64,000 nt of DNA from Corynebacterium rhinophilum (GTDB lineage: Bacteria; Actinomycetota; Actinomycetes; Mycobacteriales; Mycobacteriaceae), in NCBI RefSeq assembly GCF_030227225.1, contig NZ_JASPHQ010000006.1:1-64000 (forward strand), read 5' to 3'. The notes beneath the pieces are model-generated. The model made no database searches and was not told where the DNA came from. It saw only the letters and a program-made list of their open reading frames with translations. Shown piece after piece: positions 50,085-57,999 of the stretch (the first letter of the stretch is position 1; every line of letters begins with the position of its first letter). A program made the position numbers and the translations under genes.

Positions 50085-50696
50085 ATGCCGTTTTTATATC
50101 TCGTCCTCTATATGCTGGCGGAAACCCTAGCGTTTTGGTCCGTCGCCGAGTGGATTGGCGTCTTTTGGGCGCTCATTGCCCTGTTCATCACCATGTTCTT
50201 TGGAATGTCCATCGCTGGCATCGAGGTGCGCCGGTTGATGGGAAAACAAGTAGAGCAGGCTGGTGACGGGACCTACTACGTCCGCGATAACGATATGGGC
50301 AAAACCGCCGGGAATGTGGGCCTCACCCTGGCCGGTGGCATGCTGCTGTCCCTGCCCGGATTTTTGACTAGTTTTATGGGGATCCTGCTCATCTTCGCCC
50401 CAACGCGGTCGCTCTTTCGAAAGTTTATGGCCGTATCCATCTACCGCAAGGTAGAGAAGATGGGTGTGCGCATCTACGAGGCATCGCCCATGGCACAGCA
50501 GCACGATAGCTATGGCAATTTTGGATCCTTTGGGCAGGCCTCGGGGCAATCTTTTGGACAGGCTTTTGGGCAACCGTCTGGTCAGAGCGACTCCCACGAG
50601 GTAATCGACGAGGAAGAGCTGCGCAACTGGTCCGAGAACCTAGATCCTGATGACTTCGGTCCCCGCGGCGATGATAATTCGCAGGGTGGAAAATAA
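50085..50696 (+). CDS. FxsA family membrane protein
   Basis: The 203-aa protein has three or four hydrophobic segments and the FxsA-type core: PFLYLVLYMLAETLAFWSVA, then GKTAGNVGLTLAGGMLLSLP and PGFLTSFMGILLIFAPTR. A Gly/Gln/Phe-rich repeat (FGQASGQSFGQAFGQPSGQ, about residues 150-168) precedes an acidic tail. The role of FxsA is unclear; overexpression in E. coli relieves phage T7 exclusion. ATG 50085 is supported by the leaderless promoter. lnt follows with no gap. Confidence 0.88.
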   Translation: MPFLYLVLYMLAETLAFWSVAEWIGVFWALIALFITMFFGMSIAGIEVRRLMGKQVEQAGDGTYYVRDNDMGKTAGNVGLTLAGGMLLSLPGFLTSFMGILLIFAPTRSLFRKFMAVSIYRKVEKMGVRIYEASPMAQQHDSYGNFGSFGQASGQSFGQAFGQPSGQSDSHEVIDEEELRNWSENLDPDDFGPRGDDNSQGGK

Positions 50697-52214
50697 GTGG
50701 CCGTATTTTCCGCCCGCTTGGTCATAGCGGGCATATCTGGTGCGCTGACCTTTACCGCTGTTGAGCCGCGCGGCTGGTGGTGGGGCGCGATTATTGGCAT
50801 CGCCCTGCTGTATGTGAGCCTGATGCCGTGGCGTGAGCGGCAGGTGCGCGGATCCTTAGGCGCCCTGTTGGCGGTGACACACGGGCTGATTCTGTACCTG
50901 CTGAGCCTGCCCTGGATTGGCGAGTTGGTGGGGACCATGCCCTATGCGGCGCTTGCTATCTGGCTTTCGGTATATGCGGTCCTTTTAGGGATATTCGGGG
51001 CCGCTGTGGCGCGGTGGCGATACGGATTCCTGGTCTTTCCCTTCGTGTACCTCGCCGTAGAGGTCCTGCGTTCCTCGGTTCCCTTCGGCGGCTTCCCTTG
51101 GGTCAAACTGGCGTGGGGACAAATTGAAGGGCCCTTAGCCAATCTCGCGCCGTGGGGCGGGACCTCACTGATCACGGTGGCAACGGCATTGTGTGCCTGC
51201 GGCCTTGCCGGTTTATTGCTGCGCGGTGGACGGGTAAAGATCGCCGCTGGCGCCGCCCTTATTTTTCCGCTCATCGTGGGACTCGCGGCCGGGCGCGGCA
51301 TCGATCCCGCAGATACCAAAGTGGGAGATACCAAGGTGGCGGCCATCCAAGGAAACGTGCCGCGCAGCGGTTTGGACTTCGCTGGGCAGCGTCGCGCGGT
51401 CCTGAATAACCACGTCCAGGAAACAGAGAAGCTCGCGCGCCGCGAAGACGATATAGATCTGGTGATCTGGCCGGAAAATTCTTCCGATATCGATCCTTTC
51501 CGCGATGGCGAAGCAGCCCAGGCCATTAGCGGTGCCGTCGATGCCATCGACGCTCCCGTGTTGGTCGGTACCGCCACCCGCGATGAGGTGGGCGCGCGCA
51601 ATACCATGCAAGTCTTTACCCCCGGCCACGGTGTGGGCGATCACCACCATAAGAAGTACCTGCAACCGTTCGGTGAGACCATGCCCATGCGGGACTTCTT
51701 CGCGCATTTCTCTGACTACGTTGACCTTGCTGGTGATTTCAAGGCAGGGGACGGGCCCGGTGTGGTCTCCATGAATTCCGTCGCGGTAGGTGTGGCGACC
51801 TGTTATGAGGTCTCCTTCGATAATGCCTTCCACGAATCCATCAAAAACGGCGCGCAGATTCTGACGACGCCAACCAATAACGCAACATTCGGCTTTTCCG
51901 ATATGACGTACCAGCAGCTGGCCATGAGCAGGCTGCGCGCGCTTGAAACCGACCGCGCCGTCGTGGTTGCAGCCACCTCCGGGGTCTCCGCACTCGTGCA
52001 CCCAGATGGTAGCGTGAGCCAATCCACGGAGCTTTTTGAGCCCGCGGCACTGGTAGAAAGCCTACCGCTGAAATCCGGTGAAACATTTTCGGTGCGCTAC
52101 GGTTCGCTCATGCAGTGGCTGATGGTTATTATTGGTACCGTCTGCGCACTCATTGCCGTGCGTACCAACCGATTGGGTCGTACACCTCGCGGTGTCGGCG
52201 CTAAAGAAAAGTAG
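50697..52214 (+). CDS. lnt: Apolipoprotein N-acyltransferase Lnt
   Basis: Lnt adds the third acyl chain to lipoproteins in the membrane. The 505-aa protein has about six to seven membrane segments and a nitrilase-fold domain. The triad is visible: Glu in LVIWPENSSDIDP, Lys in HHHKKYLQPFGE and Cys in VGVATCYEVSF. A GTG start immediately follows the fxsA stop. In mycobacteria Lnt is often fused to the polyprenol-mannose synthase; here they are adjacent but separate, 14 bp apart. Confidence 0.94.
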   Translation: MAVFSARLVIAGISGALTFTAVEPRGWWWGAIIGIALLYVSLMPWRERQVRGSLGALLAVTHGLILYLLSLPWIGELVGTMPYAALAIWLSVYAVLLGIFGAAVARWRYGFLVFPFVYLAVEVLRSSVPFGGFPWVKLAWGQIEGPLANLAPWGGTSLITVATALCACGLAGLLLRGGRVKIAAGAALIFPLIVGLAAGRGIDPADTKVGDTKVAAIQGNVPRSGLDFAGQRRAVLNNHVQETEKLARREDDIDLVIWPENSSDIDPFRDGEAAQAISGAVDAIDAPVLVGTATRDEVGARNTMQVFTPGHGVGDHHHKKYLQPFGETMPMRDFFAHFSDYVDLAGDFKAGDGPGVVSMNSVAVGVATCYEVSFDNAFHESIKNGAQILTTPTNNATFGFSDMTYQQLAMSRLRALETDRAVVVAATSGVSALVHPDGSVSQSTELFEPAALVESLPLKSGETFSVRYGSLMQWLMVIIGTVCALIAVRTNRLGRTPRGVGAKEK

Positions 52215-52228
52215 GAGCATTAATTACT

Positions 52229-53128
52229 GTGAGCACTCTTGATTCTGCGACGCTGGTTATCATCCCAACGTATAACGAGATTGAAAACCTTCCCCTGATT
52301 ACCGGCCGCGTCCGCGAGGCGCTGCCAGAGGTTCACATCCTCGTTGTGGATGATAATTCCCCCGACGGCACCGGCGAGAAAGCCGATGCTTTCGCAGCAG
52401 AAGATGACCACATTCACGTGCTGCACCGCGAGGGCAAGGGCGGCCTCTTGGGCGCTTATATCGCAGGCTTTGAATGGGGCCTGGAGCGCGACTACCAGGT
52501 CCTTTGTGAAATGGATGCTGATGGCTCCCACGCCCCAGAACAGCTGCACCTGCTGCTGGAAGAGATTGACAAGGGCGCTGACCTCGTTATCGGTTCCCGC
52601 TACGTGCCGGGTGGCGAGACCGTCAACTGGCCGGCATCCCGCGAGTACCTGTCCCGCTTGGGCAACCTCTACATCTCTTTCGCGCTCGGTACCGACCTGT
52701 CCGATATGACCGCCGGCTACCGCGCCTTCCGCCGCGAACTCTTGGAAGACATTGACTTTGATGAGCTGTCTAAGGCCGGTTACATCTTCCAGGTGGACCT
52801 GGCCTTCCGCGCAGTCAAGGCTGGATACGATATCCGCGAGGTGCCCATTACCTTCACCGAGCGCGAGTACGGCGAGTCCAAGCTTGACGGTTCCTTTGTC
52901 AAGGACTCTCTCTTCGAGGTAACCAAGTGGGGCGTAGCCCACCGCGCGGAGCAGGTGAAAGATTTTGTCGGCGAGATGTCCAAGCTGGCGGACCACGAGG
53001 TCAAACACGGCTCCGTTCACAATGCTGGCCAGAAGGCCCGCAACGGTGTGGGCTGGGCCACCAATTTGGCCAATGAGCTGGGATACTTGGTCAAGCACCA
53101 GGTGGGCCAGCTGACCAAGAAGAAATAA
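52229..53128 (+). CDS. ppm1: Polyprenol monophosphomannose synthase Ppm1
   Basis: This family 2 glycosyltransferase makes polyprenyl-phosphate-mannose from GDP-mannose, the donor for lipoglycan and protein O-mannosylation outside the membrane. The GT-A signatures are VVIPTYNE-type IIPTYNEIENLPLI, VVDDNSPDGTGEKADA and the DXD-like EMDADGSHAPEQL; REYGESKLDGS follows. There is no C-terminal membrane domain, so it depends on membrane partners, and Lnt next door fills that role in related species. It has a charged helical C-terminal tail beyond about residue 240. GTG start. Confidence 0.95.
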   Translation: MSTLDSATLVIIPTYNEIENLPLITGRVREALPEVHILVVDDNSPDGTGEKADAFAAEDDHIHVLHREGKGGLLGAYIAGFEWGLERDYQVLCEMDADGSHAPEQLHLLLEEIDKGADLVIGSRYVPGGETVNWPASREYLSRLGNLYISFALGTDLSDMTAGYRAFRRELLEDIDFDELSKAGYIFQVDLAFRAVKAGYDIREVPITFTEREYGESKLDGSFVKDSLFEVTKWGVAHRAEQVKDFVGEMSKLADHEVKHGSVHNAGQKARNGVGWATNLANELGYLVKHQVGQLTKKK

Positions 53129-53142
53129 CCTAGGCAGCTAAA

Positions 53143-53184
53143 AAGCCCGTACCCCGTGCCAATATGGCGCCAGGGTACGGGCTT
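53143..53184. terminator. Bidirectional terminator between ppm1 and rbpA
   Basis: AAGCCCGTACCC (53143-53154) pairs with GGGTACGGGCTT (53173-53184). The stem is flanked by A- and T-rich runs on both sides and separates convergent genes. Confidence 0.85.
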
Positions 53185-53205
53185 AAATTAATTCCGCTTG
53201 AGCCT

Positions 53206-53583
53206 TTAAGACTTCTTCTGCTGTTCTTGCTCCTTGAGGAGGCGAGCAGCGGTCCGACGGCGGGAGCGCAGGTGGTTAATGCGCTCTTCCAAAAGCTCAT
53301 CGAGTTCCTCGATGGAACGGCGCTCCCGCAGCATATCCCAGTGGGTGCGAGGTGGCTTGATGGGCTTAGCTTCCACGCCTTCGCCCTCTACGAGGTGGCC
53401 CAGTTTGCCATTCTTGCACATCCATTCTTCAGGGATTTCTGCCTCATGTGCAAAGGGCACCTCATAAATTTCACCATCGTCCGTGCGGTATTTCACCATC
53501 TGGCGCGGTGCGAGGTCGTGGTCGCGGTCAGTTTCGTAGCTGACTGCGCCCATACGGCTGCCACGGAGTACGCGATCTGCCAT
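53206..53583 (-). CDS. rbpA: RNA polymerase-binding protein RbpA
   Basis: The 125-aa transcription factor binds RNA polymerase and the group I/II sigma factor to stabilise open complexes in Actinobacteria. It shows MADRVLRGSRMGAVSYETDR, the basic DLAPRQMVKYRT linker, a FEVPFAHEAEIPEEWMCKNG-like zinc-ribbon remnant (here EVPFAHEAEIPEEWMCKNG) and the sigma-interacting tail THWDMLRERRSIEELDELLE. A SigH-type promoter precedes it, matching its stress regulation in relatives. Confidence 0.95.
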   Translation of the reverse strand: MADRVLRGSRMGAVSYETDRDHDLAPRQMVKYRTDDGEIYEVPFAHEAEIPEEWMCKNGKLGHLVEGEGVEAKPIKPPRTHWDMLRERRSIEELDELLEERINHLRSRRRTAARLLKEQEQQKKS

Positions 53584-53651
53584 GCAACATCATCCTTTTC
53601 AAAGAGATCCCTGATTGACGGCGATAGTTTCGCCTAAGAGCTATTTATTAT

Positions 53652-53677
53652 AACGAACACCCACGCGGTATTGTTCC
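53652..53677 (-). promoter_or_regulatory. SigH-type promoter of rbpA
   Basis: On the minus strand GGGAACAA (core GGAA) and GTTATA (core GTT) are separated by 19 nt, fitting the SigH/SigR consensus of GGAA-N18-20-GTT. The start of transcription would lie about 60 nt before the rbpA ATG. Confidence 0.65.
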
Positions 53678-53697
53678 CAGCCCGCCGTTTAATGGAC

Positions 53698-53703
53698 TAA
53701 AGT
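53698..53703 (+). promoter_or_regulatory. -10 element, leaderless start of zinc-binding gene
   Basis: TAAAGT lies exactly 7 nt before GTG 53711 and decides that start over GTG 53702. Confidence 0.55.
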
Positions 53704-53710
53704 GTATCTA

Positions 53711-54052
53711 GTGATCCGTACAGCTAGTCGTGAAAGCAATGTCGGTTCCTGCCAATGGTGTGGAAAGGATATTGACCAAGGCGGTAGGGGACGACCACGT
53801 AAGTTTTGCAGCGCCTCGTGCAAACAGCGTGCTTATGAACAAAGAAACAATGTTAGTGGCACGGATATTCCTGCCGATGCAGTAATCTTAAGCCCAGATA
53901 AAGTGCAAGGTTTGCGCGACGGCCTTTTTGAATTGCGGTGTTCCGCAGAAGACATTCAAACCGCCGCAGAAGAAGGCGCGAGCGCGGAAGAGCTTTCCAG
54001 TCTGTGTGAGGAGCTTATTTCGCTGGCTCGGCGTTTAGAAGGACTTCGATAG
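53711..54052 (+). CDS. Small zinc-binding-type protein
   Basis: The 113-aa protein has four cysteines (14, 17, 33, 37) in a C-X2-C...C-X3-C arrangement within SCQWCGKDID...RPRKFCSASCKQRA, a zinc-finger layout like those of CGNR or MYM-type fingers. A basic patch (GRGRPRK) between the pairs suggests nucleic acid binding. The C-terminal half is helical and acidic (LRDGLFELRCSAEDIQTAAE). I do not recognise a named family. It is divergent from rbpA and lies 3 bp upstream of the YceI gene. Confidence 0.78.
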   Translation: MIRTASRESNVGSCQWCGKDIDQGGRGRPRKFCSASCKQRAYEQRNNVSGTDIPADAVILSPDKVQGLRDGLFELRCSAEDIQTAAEEGASAEELSSLCEELISLARRLEGLR

Positions 54053-54055
54053 TAG

Positions 54056-54757
54056 ATGAAAAAGCTTTTTTATAACCGGAAACTCGTCGTTTCCATCTTC
54101 GTGGTTTTAATCCTCGTGCTTACCGCCGTAGCGATCGGCCCGATTGTGTACTCGCTTTTCAAAAGCGGCGGCGTCAAGACGGAGCCCGTGACTGCCGATG
54201 GTGCCAAGGCAGCCTCAACGCCGCTCGACGGCTCCTGGTCCGTGGCCAAGGGCCGCGCCGATAACCACACCTCGGTGGGCTTTACCTTCGACGAGGTTCT
54301 ACCGGCGGAAAGGACGTCCACCTCTGGATCGACCACGGAGGTTACCGGCCAGGCGGAGATTTCCAATTCCACGCTGGAATCCGCCACCACTACGGTCAAT
54401 ATGGATGCCCTCACCACGGACAAGAAGGTCCGCGACCAAAACATGAAGTCCAAGCTCTTTAAGACTTCAGACTTCCCAGAGTCTTCCTTCACACTTACTA
54501 AGCCCGCCTCGCTTGCCGATGTCCCCGAAGACGGCACCATCGGCTCCGTTAAGCTCACTGGTGACCTCACGATCAAGGATAAAACGCAGGAAATCACCCA
54601 CGAGTTCGATGTCCTGCGCGACGGTGACGATATCGTCATTGGCGGAGACGTTCCGATCAACCGCCTGGACTACAACGTGGAGACGCCAGACATGCTGGCG
54701 GCAAAGGTTGCCGAGGACGGCGAGATCAACCTGCGCATCTCCTTGAATAAGGACTAG
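54056..54757 (+). CDS. YceI-family lipid-binding-like protein, membrane-anchored
   Basis: The 233-aa protein has an N-terminal membrane anchor (LVVSIFVVLILVLTAVAIGP, about 10-30). A YceI lipocalin-like beta barrel follows: PLDGSWSVAKGRADNHTSVG, AEISNSTLESATTTVNMDAL, DFPESSFTLTKPASL and INRLDYNVETPDM. YceI proteins bind polyisoprenoids; anchoring on the outer face of the membrane is typical in Corynebacterium. It lies in a tight three-gene group with the zinc-binding gene and a 54-aa membrane protein. Confidence 0.88.
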   Translation: MKKLFYNRKLVVSIFVVLILVLTAVAIGPIVYSLFKSGGVKTEPVTADGAKAASTPLDGSWSVAKGRADNHTSVGFTFDEVLPAERTSTSGSTTEVTGQAEISNSTLESATTTVNMDALTTDKKVRDQNMKSKLFKTSDFPESSFTLTKPASLADVPEDGTIGSVKLTGDLTIKDKTQEITHEFDVLRDGDDIVIGGDVPINRLDYNVETPDMLAAKVAEDGEINLRISLNKD

Positions 54758-54760
54758 ACC

Positions 54761-54925
54761 GTGAATTCTCGACGTTTAATTTCCGTACTGTGGTTCCGCC
54801 TCGTAGTCGTCATAGCTTTCTCGATTTTCGTCGCGGTTCAACAGATGTGGCTAGTCACGGCGTTTGCAGCATTGCTAGCCGTATTAACCATCTGGCAGCT
54901 GTGGAGCGCCTACAAAAACCAATAA
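54761..54925 (+). CDS. 54-aa small membrane protein
   Basis: GTG 54761, 3 bp after the YceI stop, opens a frame MNSRRLISVLWFRLVVVIAF...LWSAYKNQ. Two hydrophobic segments (about 12-25 and 29-46) with basic ends suggest a hairpin membrane protein. The tight spacing implies translational coupling to the YceI gene. There is no recognised family. Confidence 0.55.
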   Translation: MNSRRLISVLWFRLVVVIAFSIFVAVQQMWLVTAFAALLAVLTIWQLWSAYKNQ

Positions 54926-55552
54926 TGTTCCTCTTGTTTTAACGTCACTGTGACTAAATGCCGGGGTATAAGCCCATCTGGGCCCAATGGCAGGAAAGGC
55001 CCGCCTGAAGCGAATCTGCGCCCAATCGGATGTCCGATCCGTCCGAGGTTGTGGCGTGCCGCTTGTCAGGCACCCCACACGAGCCTCGCCGAAACGAATT
55101 CTCAAGCACGGCTCACTTCAAGTGATTCAAACTCTGGCCGCTGAGGAGCCGGGCCAACTTGGCCACAGAACCTTCGAGTCTCTCAAGGTCTTAGCGCGCG
55201 CCAACAGGTGGGCTAGCCAAGCCCCGGACCGAATCCACGAGCCTAAGGGATTATGCTCAAACCACCCTCAACTTAACCTCCATATCTCCATTATTGTCCG
55301 ATAATGTACATTATGTCATTTTAGATCCATGAACGCCCCTCCCATCGTGCCAAGGCCTTTCATCCAAGAATGGCAAAGCCACTCCGGGCGCAGTTTGTTC
55401 CAAATTTACAAATAGTGCCCTTCGAAACGCCCAAATCGGCTCACTATTTGCAAAAACGCATCACGCCATGCCATCGCATCACGCCAGCAGGCCATGCCAG
55501 CAAGCCACGCCGGCACACGACACCAAACGTGCACCGCCGAAAGCCAACACAT
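54926..55552. other. 627-bp gap with a palindrome and short repeats
   Basis: There is no convincing gene. ATAATGTACATTAT at 55301-55314 is a perfect 14-bp palindrome of the type bound by dimeric repressors, about 250 bp before the DyP peroxidase. At 55460-55510 the motifs CATCACGCCA and CCATGCCA/GCCACGCC recur in degenerate form. Frames reading through this stretch have unusual Pro/His/Thr-rich translations. Confidence 0.5.
55301..55314. promoter_or_regulatory. 14-bp palindrome, possible operator
   Basis: ATAATGTACATTAT is perfectly symmetrical in an AT-rich stretch upstream of the DyP peroxidase gene. The cognate regulator is unknown. Confidence 0.4.
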
Positions 55553-56470
55553 ATGCTGGAACTCATGACTATTCAACGCGTTGTCACTAAGCCTTCCCGC
55601 GCTGCCCTGTTCCTGGTCTTGGACATTGCGGAAGGCGGCGAGCAAGCCACTCGGGACATGCTCTCCGCATTTGGCGATACCTTCAAATCCGTCAATTTCC
55701 GCCACAATGAGGGCGAGCTGTATACGGTCGTTGGCATCGGTGCGTCCATGTGGCCACGCCTCACCAGCGCTCCCCGGCCGGACAAGCTCAAGGAGTTCGA
55801 GCCGCTCGAGGGCGCGTACAAGGCGCCTTCCACGCCCGGCGATATTCTGCTGCATTTCCGCGCGAATACTTATGACCTCTGCCACGAGATGGCGCGCCAG
55901 GTCTTGCGTCAGCTGGGCGATGCAGCCACCGTCATCGATGAGACCCAGGGGTTCAAGTACTTGGACCAGCGCGATCTCCTGGGCTTTGTGGACGGCACCG
56001 CTAATCCCCTCCCCGAGGAAGCCCTAGAGGCAGTGCTGCTTGCCGATGACGCCGATTATCCCCGCGGCTCCTACGTCACTGTGCAAAAATACACGCATGA
56101 CCTAGATAAGTGGAGCGGCATCAGCACCGAAGAGCAAGAACGCGTTATCGGGCGCACCAAGGCCGATGACGTGGAGCTCGATGAGGATGCGCAGCCATCA
56201 AATTCCCACGTGGCTCTCAATGACCTCGAGGAAGATATCTACCGCGAGAACATGGTCTTTGGTTCCTTTGCCGCAGGTGAGATGGGTACTTACTTCATCG
56301 GATATGCCAAGGACCCAGAAGATATCAACGAGCGTTTGCGCAATATGTTCATCGGCGATCCCGAAGGCAATTATGACCGAATCCTGGACTTCTCCACGGC
56401 CCTGACTGGAACGAACTTTTTCGTCCCGAGCGTCGATTTGCTAGACGGATTCGACGAGCTTCCGCACTAA
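55553..56470 (+). CDS. DyP-type haem peroxidase (cytosolic, B-type)
   Basis: The 305-aa protein shows the DyP motif GFVDGTANP (about 144-152) with the catalytic Asp, the proximal haem His in PSNSHVALNDL (about 219) and the distal Arg in YRENMVFGSFAAGEMG. There is no Tat signal, so it is cytosolic or encapsulin-loaded as B-type DyPs often are; no encapsulin gene is nearby. ATG 55553 or ATG 55565 (GGAACTC upstream) are both plausible starts. The longer frame to 55370 is low-complexity and rejected. Confidence 0.9.
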   Translation: MLELMTIQRVVTKPSRAALFLVLDIAEGGEQATRDMLSAFGDTFKSVNFRHNEGELYTVVGIGASMWPRLTSAPRPDKLKEFEPLEGAYKAPSTPGDILLHFRANTYDLCHEMARQVLRQLGDAATVIDETQGFKYLDQRDLLGFVDGTANPLPEEALEAVLLADDADYPRGSYVTVQKYTHDLDKWSGISTEEQERVIGRTKADDVELDEDAQPSNSHVALNDLEEDIYRENMVFGSFAAGEMGTYFIGYAKDPEDINERLRNMFIGDPEGNYDRILDFSTALTGTNFFVPSVDLLDGFDELPH

Positions 56471-56484
56471 AAGCACTAGAAAGC

Positions 56485-57798
56485 CTAACGGCGCCCGCCG
56501 CGATTGCGGTGGGTCAGGCCGAATTGGACGGAATCGATCATTCCGAGGGACATGAGCGCCTCGCGAAGTGCGAATTGGAAGGTCCATAACCTGCGGAAAA
56601 CCGGATCAAAGCCGGCAGCGGCGGCCTCGCGAAGGTGCCCATCAAAAAAGGATCGCTGCTGGCGCAGGGATTCAATATAGTGGCTGCCCACGTGCGTTTC
56701 GGACACGATGCGCAGGTGAGAGTTCTTATCTACGAGCCGGTGCACGTCCATAGTCAGCGGATAGTCGAGTCCTGGCCAGATATAGGCCCGCATGGCCTGC
56801 AAGGATGCTCGGGCAGCCTCCGACATGGACTCGGTGGCCACGATCGATTGAAAAGCCGCCCGACCGTTTGCGGTAAGGAATCGGTCGAGGACTCGGATAT
56901 AGGCCTTGCGCTCTCGCGGGCTTAATTGCTCGAACTTTTCCACGCTGATGATCGCATCGTAGTGCCCGCGCCATTGCTTCGGGCTCGGAACAGAATCCGG
57001 AATCCGCTCTACGTGGATAGAGCCCTCCGTTCCGGCGAAGACAAGCGCCTCGCGCATCTGGGTGATTTGTTCAACATCGCTGGTCAGGACATCGACAGTG
57101 GCGCGGCGTTTGGTAGCGCGGATCGCAGCCTGCATTCCGGCCGCGGGATAGACCAGAAGGTGGGTGCCGGCGCCGGTGCGGGTGGCATCGAGAAGCCAAT
57201 CCGCCGCCCTACGCTGCGCCTCGCCCAAGTCATCCCGGTCTACGTTGGTGGGTTCGCTCACCGTGGTGACATCGACAAAGTGGCTCTTCGGTTCCCTGCC
57301 GCCGGCCTTTGGACTAAAGCTTTCGACCGTTTCCCGGATCGTCGTCGGCACGCCGCTGGAGAAGATCCCACCAACGTGGCTTAGACCATCGCCAGCATAG
57401 AGGCGCACTAGGTCGAGAGGCAGCTCCCCTGGCTCAGAATCGCGCACGCTTACCCCTTGCGGTTTGGGAAGATACCCCACCTGCAGGAGTTTGCCTAAAA
57501 CTTTCACTAATTGGGTGGAGGATGAGACGGTCCACTCGCCTGCCATATAGCTTTCGGCGAAGCCTAACCATCCGGTGGCGGCGATTCGCTCGAATAATGC
57601 ATCGTGGCCTACCTTCAAATCGGGGCCGCCAGCAGCATCGAGTTCCAGTTCCAAGCCGGCATTATCGCAGGCCTTGGCGAATTCTGCCTCGGCCCGACGG
57701 GATTTTAGCGCCGCCCAGCGCTGCGATGGCACGGTCGCAATATTGGGCCATGCCTCCGCGTCGATGGAGCGTAGATGCTCGGGGGTGGAAAAACTCAT
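56485..57798 (-). CDS. CFA-synthase-like SAM methyltransferase
   Basis: The 437-aa protein resembles cyclopropane/methyl fatty acid synthases. It has an N-terminal helical region (LFERIAATGWLGFAESYMAG), a methyltransferase core and the C-terminal WPGLDYPLTMDVHRLVDKNS region, ending in a basic tail. The SAM motif I, normally GCGWG-like, reads LLVYPAAGMQAAIRAT, so it is degenerate, and the usual catalytic Cys is not evident. It may modify mycolic or other fatty acids, or have lost activity. ATG 57798 (MSFSTPEHLRSID) is chosen over the longer frame. Confidence 0.8.
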   Translation of the reverse strand: MSFSTPEHLRSIDAEAWPNIATVPSQRWAALKSRRAEAEFAKACDNAGLELELDAAGGPDLKVGHDALFERIAATGWLGFAESYMAGEWTVSSSTQLVKVLGKLLQVGYLPKPQGVSVRDSEPGELPLDLVRLYAGDGLSHVGGIFSSGVPTTIRETVESFSPKAGGREPKSHFVDVTTVSEPTNVDRDDLGEAQRRAADWLLDATRTGAGTHLLVYPAAGMQAAIRATKRRATVDVLTSDVEQITQMREALVFAGTEGSIHVERIPDSVPSPKQWRGHYDAIISVEKFEQLSPRERKAYIRVLDRFLTANGRAAFQSIVATESMSEAARASLQAMRAYIWPGLDYPLTMDVHRLVDKNSHLRIVSETHVGSHYIESLRQQRSFFDGHLREAAAAGFDPVFRRLWTFQFALREALMSLGMIDSVQFGLTHRNRGGRR

Positions 57799-57928
57799 GG
57801 TTTGGGGAGCGCTCCTGGGTGCAAGGGTCACGGTTGCGCTTATTTTAGCTAGATTCTGAGCGGTTTCGGTTAAGGCGCTCCGCATGAAAGGAAACCTGAA
57901 ACGCATGTAAATGGGTATCAAGTATGCA

Positions 57929-57940
57929 CGTTATGTAACG
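57929..57940. promoter_or_regulatory. Palindrome before the ndh promoter
   Basis: CGTTATGTAACG is an inverted repeat with a 2-nt spacer. A TACACTATACG promoter-like segment follows at 57948-57958, so the site is positioned to act as an operator for ndh. Confidence 0.35.
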
Positions 57941-57999
57941 AGCGTTTACACTATACGGGTACTTAAATAAGCTTTCTCGAGGAAGGTCGCATTAATTCC

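Noticed and set aside
54987..55304. A 105-codon frame between the YceI group and the DyP peroxidase
   Set aside because: It starts without a ribosome site, and its sequence is low-complexity and resembles no family; it is more likely non-coding.
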